Of a stretch of 64,000 nucleotides of DNA, positions 29,449-39,000 are shown piece by piece. Made by a program: the position numbers and the translations under genes. Below the pieces are notes generated by a model. It saw nothing but the letters and a program-made list of their open reading frames with translations. It ran no database searches and was not told the origin of the DNA. Source of the DNA: Thermomonas hydrothermalis (GTDB taxonomy: Bacteria; Pseudomonadota; Gammaproteobacteria; Xanthomonadales; Xanthomonadaceae); assembly GCF_900129205.1 (NCBI RefSeq), contig NZ_FQUK01000001.1, forward strand, positions 27,501 through 91,500, read 5' to 3'. Within the stretch, counting starts at the first letter, position 1. Each line of letters opens with the position of its first letter.

Positions 29449-30852
29449 GTGGCGATATTACAGCCCGTCCTGTTGTCCGGGGGTTCCGGCACCCGTCTGT
29501 GGCCGCTGTCGCGCGAGGCCTATCCCAAGCAGTTCCTGCCGCTCGTGGGCGACGCCACCATGCTGCAGGCCACCTGGCAACGGGTGGCGGCGTTGACCGA
29601 TGCCGCCCCGATCGTGGTCGCGGGCGAGGACCACCGCTTTCTGGTGGCCGAGCAGTTGCGCCAGATCGGCGCCCCGACCCCGGCGATCCTGCTGGAACCG
29701 GTCGGCCGCAACACGGCCCCGGCGATCGCGGCGGCGGCGCTGCAGGCCATGGCCAACGGCGAGGACCCGCTGTTGCTGGTGCTGCCGTCCGATCACGTGG
29801 TGCGCGACGAGGCCGCCTTCCAGACGGCCGTGCGCGCCGCCATGCCGGCCGCTGCCGACGGCATGCTGGTGACGTTCGGGATCGTGCCGACGGCGGCCGA
29901 AACCGGCTTCGGGTACATCCAGGCCGCTCCCGGCGATGGGGTGCGCCCGGTCGTGAGGTTTGTCGAGAAACCCGATGCGGCAACAGCCCAAGCCTATCTT
30001 CAGGCGGGTGGCTATTACTGGAACAGCGGCATGTTCCTGCTGCGTGCCTCGCGCTATCTGGACGAACTGCAGCGCTTCCGCCCGGACATCGTTGCCACTG
30101 TTCGTGCCGCGTTTGCCGCGGCCAGCCGCGATGGTGATTTCATCCGCCTGGACAAGGCGGCGTTTGCGGCCTGTCCGTCGGATTCGATCGACTACGCGGT
30201 GATGGAAAAGACCGACGCCGCAGGCGTGCTGCCGGTGGAGATCGGTTGGAACGATGTCGGCTCGTGGGCGGCGCTGTGGGAGGTCAGCGAGCAGGACACC
30301 GATGGCAATGCCCATCACGGCGATGTGATCGCCATCGACAGCCGCAACAGCTATGCCTATGCGCGCCGGCTGGTGGCGCTGGTGGGCGTCGAAGATCTGG
30401 TGGTGGTGGAAACCGACGACGCCGTGCTGGTGGCGCGCAAAGACAAGGTGCAGCAGGTCAAGGACGTGGTGGCGCGGCTGAAGGCCGATGCCCGCACCCA
30501 AGCGGTGCTGCACCGGGAAGTGCATCGCCCGTGGGGCAGCTATGACTCGGTGGACATGGGCGACGGCTTTCAGGTCAAGCGCATCAAGGTGAAACCCGGC
30601 GCCCGGTTGTCACTGCAATCGCACGCCCGCCGCGCCGAACACTGGGTGGTGGTGCGCGGCATTGCCCGCGTGACCCGCGACAACGACGTGTTCGATCTCT
30701 ATCCCAACCAGAGCACCTACATCCCGATCGGCGCCAAGCACCGGCTGGAAAACCCGGGCCACGAGCCGCTGGAGCTGATCGAGGTGCAATCCGGCGACTA
30801 CCTTGGCGAAGACGACATCGTGCGTTACGAGGACGTGTACGGGCGCAGCTGA
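29449..30852 (+). CDS. xanB: Mannose-1-phosphate guanylyltransferase / mannose-6-phosphate isomerase
   Basis: 467 residues, the bifunctional type II arrangement (ManC/XanB/AlgA). The N-terminal pyrophosphorylase has VLLSGGSGTRLWPLSREAYPKQF, LVLPSDHVV and FVEKPDAATAQAYLQAGGYYWNSGMF. The C-terminal cupin has HRPWGSYDSVDMGDGFQVKRIKV, PGARLSLQSHARRAEHWVVV and YIPIGAKHRLENPG. It supplies GDP-mannose for exopolysaccharide or LPS. The start is a GTG with GAGG upstream. It is divergent from amgK and convergent with cysK; the partner phosphomannomutase xanA is not adjacent. Confidence 0.92.
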   Translation: MAILQPVLLSGGSGTRLWPLSREAYPKQFLPLVGDATMLQATWQRVAALTDAAPIVVAGEDHRFLVAEQLRQIGAPTPAILLEPVGRNTAPAIAAAALQAMANGEDPLLLVLPSDHVVRDEAAFQTAVRAAMPAAADGMLVTFGIVPTAAETGFGYIQAAPGDGVRPVVRFVEKPDAATAQAYLQAGGYYWNSGMFLLRASRYLDELQRFRPDIVATVRAAFAAASRDGDFIRLDKAAFAACPSDSIDYAVMEKTDAAGVLPVEIGWNDVGSWAALWEVSEQDTDGNAHHGDVIAIDSRNSYAYARRLVALVGVEDLVVVETDDAVLVARKDKVQQVKDVVARLKADARTQAVLHREVHRPWGSYDSVDMGDGFQVKRIKVKPGARLSLQSHARRAEHWVVVRGIARVTRDNDVFDLYPNQSTYIPIGAKHRLENPGHEPLELIEVQSGDYLGEDDIVRYEDVYGRS

Positions 30853-30871
30853 CGCGGCGGGGCGGTGACGC

Positions 30872-31831
30872 TTAGCCCAACGAGGCCAGCCAGTCGTCGT
30901 CGCTGCCTTCCGGCACATCCGCCAGCAGCGCGGTGCTCAAATAGCGCTCGCCGGTGTCCGGCAGCATGGCCAGCAGCACGCTGCCTGCCGGGGCGGTGTC
31001 GGCAATCGCAAGGGCGGTGGCCAGCGTGCCACCGGCGGAGATGCCAACGAAGAGGCCTTCTTCAGCCGCCAGCCGGCGTGCGGTGGCGATCGCCTGCTCG
31101 TCGCTGACGGTATGCAGGGCGTCCGCCACGCTGCGGTCGAGCACGTCGGGCACGAAATCCGGCGTCCAGCCCTGGATCTTATGCGGCTGCCAGGTATCGC
31201 CCTTGAGCAGGGCGGCGCCGGCCGGTTCCGTGGCGGCGATGCGTACGTCGGGGCGGGCCAGCTTGAGCATCTGGCCGACGCCGGTCAGGGTGCCGCCAGT
31301 GCCCCAGCCGCTGACGAACCAATCCAGCCGCTTGCCGGCAAAGTCGCGCAGAATCTCGGCGGCGGTGGTGCTGCGGTGGAAGGCCGGGTTGGCCGGGTTG
31401 GCGAACTGGCTGGCCAGAAACCAGCCATGGCGTTCGGCCAGTTCGCGGGCCTTGCGCACCATGCCGCTGCCGCGTTCGGCGGCTGGCGTCAGGATGACCT
31501 TGGCGCCATAGGCGCGCATCAGCTTGCGGCGCTCCACCGAGAAAGTCTCGGTCATCACCGCGACGAACTTGTAGCCACGGGCGGCGGCGATCATCGCCAA
31601 CGCCACGCCAGTGTTGCCGGACGTGGCCTCGACGATGGTGTCGCCCGGTTTCAGCAGCCCGCGCCGTTCGGCATCGAGGATGATCCCAAGCGCCAGGCGG
31701 TCTTTGACCGAGCCGCCTGGATTGAACGCCTCCACCTTCACGTACAGGTGGACGTGCCGGGGCGGCAGCCGGTGCAGCCGCACGATGGGGGTGTTGCCGA
31801 TGGTGTCGAGAATGCTGTCGTAGAGCGCCAT
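30872..31831 (-). CDS. cysK: Cysteine synthase A (O-acetylserine sulfhydrylase)
   Basis: 319 residues. NPGGSVKDRLAL carries the PLP lysine K43; VEATSGNTGVALAMIAAARGY is the substrate loop; SGWGTGGTLTGVGQML binds the PLP phosphate; GLFVGISAGGTLATAL and MLPDTGERYLST close the fold. It makes cysteine from O-acetylserine and sulfide. ATG 31831 matches the family start (MALYDSILDTIG). It is divergent from a CysB-like regulator, a natural control arrangement, and the cysteine could feed the SUF desulfurase encoded further on. Confidence 0.94.
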   Translation of the reverse strand: MALYDSILDTIGNTPIVRLHRLPPRHVHLYVKVEAFNPGGSVKDRLALGIILDAERRGLLKPGDTIVEATSGNTGVALAMIAAARGYKFVAVMTETFSVERRKLMRAYGAKVILTPAAERGSGMVRKARELAERHGWFLASQFANPANPAFHRSTTAAEILRDFAGKRLDWFVSGWGTGGTLTGVGQMLKLARPDVRIAATEPAGAALLKGDTWQPHKIQGWTPDFVPDVLDRSVADALHTVSDEQAIATARRLAAEEGLFVGISAGGTLATALAIADTAPAGSVLLAMLPDTGERYLSTALLADVPEGSDDDWLASLG

Positions 31832-31924
31832 GGGGGGGTCTGGGTGCGCACGGAGGCGCGCATGGGGGGCGTCCACGCTAGACCGGCACCTGTGAACAGG
31901 GAAGTGCGAGTTTGCTGTTTTCTT

Positions 31925-31976
31925 ATGCCCTGAAGGCATGAGCATTGCCAGATAAGGCTTGCGGCATGGTTATAAT
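31925..31976 (+). promoter_or_regulatory. Candidate LysR operator and cysB-like promoter
   Basis: In the 190-base gap between cysK and the LysR gene, ATGCC-CTGAA-GGCAT (31925-31939) is a perfect dyad that contains a T-N11-A core, the usual LysR-type binding pattern. TATAAT at 31971-31976 is a perfect -10 for the regulator gene, 45 bases ahead of its ATG. TTGCCA at 31945-31950 is the best -35 candidate, though its 20-base spacing is long. Confidence 0.5.
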
Positions 31977-32021
31977 CAAATCGCATCATCCGGATGCGGC
32001 GATATTCAAGAGTCTGTCGTC

Positions 32022-32987
32022 ATGACCCTGACCCAGTTGCGCTATCTGGTGGCCATTGCCGATGCCGGCTTCAATATCACCCAGGCCGCCGAGCGCGTGC
32101 ACGCCTCGCAGCCGGGGCTGTCGAAGCAGCTCAAGCAGCTGGAAGACGAGCTGGGTTTCCAGATTTTCCGGCGTCGGGGCCGCAGCCTGGAGGGTGTCTC
32201 GCCGGCGGGCGCGCGGGTGATCGAGAGCGCGCGGCGGATCCTGGCCGAGGTCGCCAATATCCGCAGCTTTGCCGCCAACGAGCGCGGCGAGCAGCGCGGC
32301 CGGTTGCTGCTGGCCACCACCCACACCCAGGCGCGCTATGTGCTGCCGCCGGCGATTGCCGGGCTGACCCGGCAATACCCGCAGGTCAGCGTCGATCTGT
32401 TTGCCGCTGGCGATGCGGAAGTGCTGGCGCGGCTGGATGAGGCGGATTTTGGGTTGCTCAGCACCGCCGGCCCGCCGCCGGCAACGCAGGGGGTGGCGGT
32501 GCCGTTGTACCGCTGGCGACGGGTGCTGTTGGTGCCTAAGGCGCACCCGCTGGCGCAGCGCACTACGCCACCGGCGCTGGCCGAGTTGGCGATGTATCCG
32601 CTGATTTCATACGAGTCCTCGACGCATCCGGAGTCGTCGCTGCAGCGGGCATTCGCCGCCGCCGGGGTGTCGCCCAAGATCGCCATGACGGCGCGCGATG
32701 CCAACCTCATCAAAGCCTATGTCCGCACCGGCCTGGGCGTGGGCCTGCTGGCGGAAATGGCGGTGTCCGGCCGCGAAGACGCTGATCTGCAGGTCGTGCC
32801 GGCTCCGCTGGAGTTGCCGGAGTGCATCACCTGGGCGGTGGTGCCGCGCGATCGTGTCCTGCGCGAGTACGCGCTGGCGCTGCTGCATGCGTTGGCACCG
32901 CAGATCGACCGGCGCGATCTGCGGCGCGTGCTGGAAGGCAGTCAACCGCCCGACTGGCCGGAGCCGCCACGCTGGCAGGTGCGCTGA
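32022..32987 (+). CDS. CysB-like LysR-family transcriptional regulator
   Basis: 321 residues. The winged-helix N-terminus MTLTQLRYLVAIADAGFNITQAAERVHASQPGLSKQLKQLE is LysR; it continues with RRRGRSLEGVSPAG and IRSFAANERGEQRGRLLLATTHTQARYVLPP, the form seen in CysB/Cbl proteins. The effector domain has YPLISYESSTHPESSLQRAFAAAG and RTGLGVGLLAEMAV. CysB activates sulfate assimilation genes with N-acetylserine as inducer. Divergence from cysK supports this role. A strong TATAAT and a T-N11-A dyad lie upstream, so autoregulation is likely. Confidence 0.88.
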   Translation: MTLTQLRYLVAIADAGFNITQAAERVHASQPGLSKQLKQLEDELGFQIFRRRGRSLEGVSPAGARVIESARRILAEVANIRSFAANERGEQRGRLLLATTHTQARYVLPPAIAGLTRQYPQVSVDLFAAGDAEVLARLDEADFGLLSTAGPPPATQGVAVPLYRWRRVLLVPKAHPLAQRTTPPALAELAMYPLISYESSTHPESSLQRAFAAAGVSPKIAMTARDANLIKAYVRTGLGVGLLAEMAVSGREDADLQVVPAPLELPECITWAVVPRDRVLREYALALLHALAPQIDRRDLRRVLEGSQPPDWPEPPRWQVR

Positions 32988-33003
32988 AGCAACGGCGTAG
33001 GTG

Positions 33004-33738
33004 TCAGTGGCCCAGCTCGAACACCGCTTCGAGCGTGACCGAGACCGTGTTTTCGCCGGGCGCGACAGCGGTATCCGCCTCAGCCATTGCTGGCATGGAC
33101 GCCAGCTTGGCCATGCCGGGGAGTGGGCGCGGCAGGTTGCTGCCACCTTCATTCAGGCTGACCACCCGCAGCACCTTCAAGCCCAAGGCATCGGCATAGG
33201 TGCGGGCCATGGCCTGCGCCTTTTGTACGGCCACCCGCCGTGCATCCGCCATGGCCGCTTCCGGCTTTTCGATGGTGAAGCTGGGGCCATTGATCTGGTT
33301 GGCACCCTGCGCCACCAGCGTATCCAGCACGCGGCCCAGCCGGGCCAGATCGCGCACCTTCACATTGACCGTGTTGCTGGCCTGATAGCCGATGATGGTC
33401 GGGGGCTGGTTGTCCCCGTAGCGGTACTGGGGATTGAGCGTGATCCCGCTGGTTTGCACATCGCGGCCCTCGATCCCGGCGGCACGCAACGCCGTCATGA
33501 CCTTGTCCATGCGCACGGCGTTGTCGCGCATGGCGGTGTTGGCGTCGGCAGCCTGGGTGATCACGCCGGCCGAGAGCAGGGCCAGATCGGGACGGCGGCT
33601 GACCTCGCCGGTGGCGGCTACGGACAGCACGGTGGTGTTTGCAGTCGGGGTCGGGGCGGGCGGCGTCTGGGCGGCGGCGGAAAGGACCGGGGTGCTCAGG
33701 CTCAGGGCGAGGAGAACGGTGCGCAGCAGCATGGACAT
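33004..33738 (-). CDS. SIMPL (DUF541) domain periplasmic protein
   Basis: 244 residues. A signal peptide (LLRTVLLALSLSTPVLSAAAQ) precedes VLSVAATGEVSRRPDLALLSAGVITQAADANTAMRDNAVRMDKVMTALRAAGI, the SIMPL start. VQTSGITLNPQYRYGDNQPPTIIGYQASNTVNVKVRDLARLGRVLD and VQKAQAMARTYADALGLKVLRVV continue the domain. The family (YggE, BP26) is linked to oxidative stress but has no known catalytic activity. It is a single gene convergent with the CysB-like regulator and divergent from maf. Confidence 0.9.
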   Translation of the reverse strand: MSMLLRTVLLALSLSTPVLSAAAQTPPAPTPTANTTVLSVAATGEVSRRPDLALLSAGVITQAADANTAMRDNAVRMDKVMTALRAAGIEGRDVQTSGITLNPQYRYGDNQPPTIIGYQASNTVNVKVRDLARLGRVLDTLVAQGANQINGPSFTIEKPEAAMADARRVAVQKAQAMARTYADALGLKVLRVVSLNEGGSNLPRPLPGMAKLASMPAMAEADTAVAPGENTVSVTLEAVFELGH

Positions 33739-33863
33739 GACCTATGGGGATGAACACGACGCCCTCATCATGTACCACTGCGGGGTGAACGCCGGGTGAG
33801 CCGGCAGACGTACTCCGGGATGGCCTCTGCTGGCAGGCGACGGCTGCGGGTTAGACTTCGGCC

Positions 33864-34433
33864 ATGCTGTATCTCGCCTCGCGTTCCCCTCGCCGTGCCG
33901 ACCTGCTGTCCCGTCTCGGGGTGCGCTTCGGTTTGCTTGATCTTGACGTGCCCGAGCACCAGGCGCCGGGCGAGCCGGCCGCCGATTACGTGCACCGGGT
34001 GGCGCGCGAAAAGGCCGGTGCCGGGTTGCTGAAGGTGCTGGCCAGCCCCGGCGCGGTGGTGCTGGGTGCGGACACCGAGGTGATCCTGGACGGCCGGGTG
34101 TTTGGCAAGCCTGCCGATGCCGCCGAGGCCGCGGCGATGTTGCGTGCCCTGTCCGGCCGCACCCACGAAGTGCTGACCGTGGTATGTCTGGCCTCGGCCG
34201 GGCGCGAGGCGCAGGCGGCGGTGGCGACCCGGGTCAGCGTGGATCCGCTGGAGGACGCCGATATCGCCCGCTACCTGGCGACCGGCGAATGGCAGGGCAA
34301 GGCCGGTGGGTATGCCATCCAGGGTCGTTTCGAGGCCTATGTGGCGCGTCTGGAGGGGAGCTACTCCGGCGTGATGGGGCTGCCGCTGCGGGAAACCGCA
34401 CGCTTGCTGCGCGAGTTCGGGGTGCCGGTATGA
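33864..34433 (+). CDS. maf: Maf/YhdE-type nucleoside triphosphate pyrophosphatase
   Basis: 189 residues. [19 protein letters not shown] is the Maf N-terminal motif; [30 protein letters not shown] with the metal Asp, [12 protein letters not shown] and [30 protein letters not shown] follow. The pattern is that of YhdE, which hydrolyses dTTP and UTP as a house-cleaning enzyme. TAGACT about 6 bases ahead may be part of a promoter. It overlaps rng by ATGA, the same pairing as yhdE-rng in E. coli. Confidence 0.93.
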   Translation: MLYLASRSPRRADLLSRLGVRFGLLDLDVPEHQAPGEPAADYVHRVAREKAGAGLLKVLASPGAVVLGADTEVILDGRVFGKPADAAEAAAMLRALSGRTHEVLTVVCLASAGREAQAAVATRVSVDPLEDADIARYLATGEWQGKAGGYAIQGRFEAYVARLEGSYSGVMGLPLRETARLLREFGVPV

Positions 34434-35920
34434 GCGAAGAGCTGCTGGTCAACGTCACCCCGCGCGAAACCCGCGTGGCGGTGGTCGAAAACGGCATGCT
34501 GCAGGAGCTGCACATCGAGCGCGGCAGTCAGCGCGGCGTGGTCGGCAACATTTACAAGGGCAAGGTACAGCGGGTGATGCCCGGCATGCAGGCGGCGTTC
34601 GTGGACATTGGCCTGGATCGCGCCGCGTTCCTGCACGCCAACGATATTTTTCGCAGCGCACCGCTGGATGCGGCGGACGGCGAGACGCCAGCGCTGGCGC
34701 TGCCACAGGTGCAGGTGCCGGTCACCGAGCTGCTGCGCGATGGTGCCGAGATCGTCGTGCAGGTGGTCAAGGATCCGATCGGCAGCAAAGGCGCGCGGCT
34801 CACCACCCAGATCAGTATTCCCTCGCGCTACCTGGTGCTGCTGCCGCGTTCGAAGGTGATCGGCATTTCCGCCCGCATCGAGGATGACGTCGAGCGTGCG
34901 CGCTTGAAAGGGTTGATGCAGACCCTGACGGCCGGTGGCCCCGGCTACGGCTACATCGTTCGCACCAATGCCGAGGGGCAGCCGGCCGAGGCCCTGGCCG
35001 AGGACATTGCCTATCTCAGCCGGGTCTGGGAGCAGGTCGAAAGCCGTGCCCCCAGTGCGACCGTGGGCAGCTGCCTGTACGAGGACCTGAGCCTGCCGCT
35101 GCGTGCGGTGCGTGACCTGATCCGGCGTGATGTCGAGCGCGTGCGGGTGGACTCACGCGAGACCTGCGACCGCCTGCGCGAGTTCGCGGCGCGCTACATG
35201 CCGGCGCTGGCCGACAAGATCGAGCACTACACCGGCGCCCGCCCGATCTTCGACATGTACGGCGTGGAAGATGAAATCCAGCGTGCGCTGGAGAAGGAAG
35301 TGCCGCTGAAATCCGGCGGCTATCTGGTCATCGACCAGACCGAGGCGATGACCACGGTGGACGTCAACACCGGCAGCTTCCTGGGGCAGCGCAATCTCGA
35401 AGAAACCGTCTTCCGCACCAATTTGGAGGCGGCGCAGGCGGTGGCGCGCCAGCTGCGCCTGCGCAATCTGGGCGGGATCATCATCATCGACTTCATCGAC
35501 ATGCAGGACCCCGAGCACCGCCGGCAGGTGCTGCGCACGCTGGAGAAGTCGCTGACCAAGGACCACGCCAAGACCACGGTGTACGACTTCTCGCCACTGG
35601 GTCTGGTGGAGATGACCCGCAAGCGCACGGTGGACTCGCTGGAGCGGCAACTGTGCGAGCCCTGCCATGAGTGCGGCGGACGCGGCATGGTCAAGACCGC
35701 CGAAACCGTGACCTACGAAATCTTCCGCGAGATCGTGCGTGCGGTGCGGCAGTTCGAGGCGGCACGGCTGCTGGTGATCGCCTCGCCCAAGGTGGTGGCG
35801 CGGATCACCGAGGAAGAATCCAACGCGGTGGCCGAGCTGGAGGAGTTCATCGGCAAGTCGATCCGTTTCCAGGCCGATAGCCAGTACCTGCAGGAGCAGT
35901 TCGATGTGGTGCTGCTTTGA
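34430..35920 (+). CDS. rng: Ribonuclease G
   Basis: 496 residues, the usual length of RNase G. An S1-like region lies near the start ([38 protein letters not shown]). The catalytic part has [23 protein letters not shown] with a metal Asp and [17 protein letters not shown] with the second Asp, then [13 protein letters not shown] and [11 protein letters not shown], the zinc-link segment. It matures 16S rRNA 5' ends and turns over some mRNAs. ATG overlaps maf by 4 bases. RNase E differs by a long disordered C-terminus that is absent here. Confidence 0.95.
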   Translation: MSEELLVNVTPRETRVAVVENGMLQELHIERGSQRGVVGNIYKGKVQRVMPGMQAAFVDIGLDRAAFLHANDIFRSAPLDAADGETPALALPQVQVPVTELLRDGAEIVVQVVKDPIGSKGARLTTQISIPSRYLVLLPRSKVIGISARIEDDVERARLKGLMQTLTAGGPGYGYIVRTNAEGQPAEALAEDIAYLSRVWEQVESRAPSATVGSCLYEDLSLPLRAVRDLIRRDVERVRVDSRETCDRLREFAARYMPALADKIEHYTGARPIFDMYGVEDEIQRALEKEVPLKSGGYLVIDQTEAMTTVDVNTGSFLGQRNLEETVFRTNLEAAQAVARQLRLRNLGGIIIIDFIDMQDPEHRRQVLRTLEKSLTKDHAKTTVYDFSPLGLVEMTRKRTVDSLERQLCEPCHECGGRGMVKTAETVTYEIFREIVRAVRQFEAARLLVIASPKVVARITEEESNAVAELEEFIGKSIRFQADSQYLQEQFDVVLL

Positions 35921-35987
35921 GCCGCCAGCACGGCGGTCGGGCAAGGCCGCCTGCAGCCCAGATAGGTGTCAGGCCCGGCGTGGGCTG

Positions 35988-36010
35988 ACAACGCCAGGAG
36001 GGCGTTGTTT
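35988..36010 (+). terminator. Hairpin between rng and yhdP
   Basis: ACAACGCC-AGGAG-GGCGTTGT forms eight pairs with a five-base loop and ends in TTT. It may terminate rng transcripts partially; the T-run is short, so read-through into yhdP is likely. Confidence 0.5.
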
Positions 36011-36033
36011 CGGCCTTGCAAAGGAGCGTTGAC

Positions 36034-39000
36034 ATGGAGATGCCGTGGCGCCACCGCTTGCGCCTGCTGCGTCGCGGCCTGTGGTACGCGCTGGCGCTGG
36101 CCTTGGTGATGGTGGCGTTGCTGGTCACGGTCGTCAGCCAGTTACTCCCGGTCTTGCAGGCGCATCCGGCGCAGGTCGCTGCCTGGCTCAGCCAGCGGGC
36201 GGGTCGCCCGGTGGCGTTCGACCGCCTTAAGACGGCCTGGACTCGGCGCGGGCCGCTGCTGCAACTAGATGGGCTGCGGATCGGTGCGGGCGCGCAAGCG
36301 CTTGCCGTGGGCGATGCCGAACTGCTGGTGGCGCCTTACACCGGCTGGTTGCCGGGCCATTCGCTGACCGAGCTGCGGCTGCGCGGGCTCGCTCTCACCC
36401 TGCTGCGCGGCGCTGACGGGCAGTGGCAGGTGCGTGGCCTGCCGGGGCAGCAGACCGGGGCCGATCCACTCGAGACGTTGTCGCGCCTGGGTGAGTTGCA
36501 GCTGGCGCAGGCGCGTCTGCAGGTGCTGGCGCCCGACCTGCATCTGGATGTGCAGGTGCCGCGCATCGACCTGCGCCTGCGCGTCAATGGCACCCGGGTG
36601 GAGGCCGGGGCGCGTGCCTGGCTGCGTACCGGCGGGCAGGCCCTGGATGTCGCCGGTACGCTTGATCGCGGCAGCGGCGACGGGCGTTTGTACGCCGGCA
36701 GCCGTCGGCTCGATCTGGCCGAGTTCCCGGCGCGGGTGTCGCTGGCGGGCATCACCCCGCAGGCGGGGCGTGGCCAGGCGCAGGTCTGGGCCACCCTGCG
36801 CGGGTTTCGGATCGTGGGGGTGCGGGCGATCACCGAGCTCGACAGTGTGGTGCTGGCCGGTACGCCGTGGGCACCGGGTCAGCCAGCACCGCGCCTGACG
36901 CTGGGGCCGCTGGTGCTGGATGCCGAATGGGCCGGCACCCTGCGCGACTGGCGGGCACGGGCCTACCGGCTGCGTCTGGGGGCGGCAACGCCAGCGATGG
37001 ACGGACTGGCGATGGCCGGTGGCCGGCACTGGGCGGTGCGGGCCCGGCATCTGCAGTTGGCCCCCTGGCTGCAACTGGCCACCCTCAGCGATATCGTGCC
37101 GCCGCGGCTGCGTGACTGGCTGCATCAGGCGCGTCCGGATGCGGCGCTGGATGACGTGACGCTGACCAGCGTCGGCGATGACCGGCTGCACGTGGCGATG
37201 CGGGTGTCAGGCCTTCAGTTCGATCCGGTCGGTCATGCGCCCGGGCTGCGTGGTGTGGCCGGTCGTCTCACTGCCATCGAAGACGGGGTGGTGTTCGCGT
37301 TCGATCCGGCGGCGCAGGCGGTGTTCGACTGGCCGGCGGGATTCGGGGTTGCGCATCCGCTCCGGCTGCGTGGCGAGGCCGTGGCCTGGCGTGACTCGGC
37401 CGGTTGGGTAGTGCAGACGCCGGGGCTGGCGCTTGAGATCGGGCCGGTACAGGTGCAGGTACGCGGCGGGATCGGGTTCCAGCGTGACGGCAGCCGTCCG
37501 CACCTGGATCTGGCCGCCGACATCGGCGACGTGCCTGTGACCCAGGCACGCGGGTTCTGGATCCACTACCTGATGCCGCGCGCCACTGTGGACTGGCTGG
37601 ATGCCGCCTTGCGGGGCGGCACCCTGCACGCGACGCGGGCGGTGGTGGCGGGCGATCTGGACGACTGGCCGTTTCGCGACGCGCCGGGCCTGGCCGGTGC
37701 CGGGGTGTTCCGGGTGGAGACCCAGGTGCAGGACGGGGTGGTTAAGTTTCGTCCGGATTGGCCTGCCGCCGAGCACCTCGATGCGGCGGTGGCATTCGTG
37801 GCCGATGGCTTCAGGCTGGATGGCAAGGCCCAGCTCGCTGGGCTTACGGTGTCATCCCTGCAGGCCAGCATTCCCAGCTTCCACCAGCCGGTGCTGGACG
37901 TGCAGGCGGCAGGTCGCGGGGATGCGCGCCAGTGGCTGGGTCTGCTGCGGGCAAGCCCGCTCCACACCACCTATGCCGCGGCGATGGACAGCCTGGAGTT
38001 GGCCGGCCCGGCGCAGGCGACGCTGCAGCTCAACATCCCGTTGTCGCATGACGGCCAGGGCGTGCAGGTCGCCGGTCGCGTCGATCTGGACGGCGTGCGT
38101 CTGCGCGATCGTCAGTACGCACTGGCCTTCGAGCAGTTGCGTGGCCCGCTGCAGTTCGATCAGAACGGCTTTGCCGCCGATGCCATCCAGCTGCGTCAGA
38201 CCGACGCGCCCGGGGTGCTGGCCGTGCGCGCAGGGCCAGGGCATGTGCGCGATCCGGCGCATGCTTTCGAGGCGCAACTGCAGGTAGCGCTGGACATCGA
38301 CAGCCTGCTTGATCGCGCCGGCGACCGTCTGGCCTGGCTCAAGCCTTGGCTGCAGGGCAGTGCGCCGTGGACGGTGAGTCTGGCGCTGCCACGTGCGCCG
38401 GCACCGGCGGGCAGCGCCCAGTTGCAACTGGCCTCGAATCTGGTCGGCACCGCATTCGCCTTGCCTGCGCCGCTGCGCAAGCCGGCAGCGCAGGCCCTGC
38501 CCACCCGCATCGACGTGAACCTCGCGTCTGGTAGTCAGCAGTTCAGCGCCCGCCTGGGCGATCTGCTAGCCCTGCGCGGGCGCAGTGTGGGCGACCAGAC
38601 CGGGCTGTCCCTGCACTTCGGTGGCGATGCCGCGGGCCCCCCGCCTGCCAGCGGGGTGCTGATCGACGGGACGATGCCGACCCTGGATGCGCTGGGCTGG
38701 CTGGGTGTGCTCGGGGCTGGGCGCGGCAGCGATGGCGTGCCCTTGCCTCGTGTGGACGTGCAGGCCGACCGGCTCATGCTGCTCGGGGCTGGGTTCGCCG
38801 ATGCCCGGCTGCGACTGACGCCGGGTGGCCAGGGCCTGACCGTGCAGCTGCAGGGCAACGGGTTGGAGGGCACCCTGCGGGTTCCGCAGGCGCAGACAGC
38901 GGCGGTCACCGGCCAGTTTGACCGGCTGTACTGGACATGGCCGGAAGGTGGCGAGCACGTGCCTTCCGATCCGGCTGCGGCGCAGCTGGATCCGGCAGCC

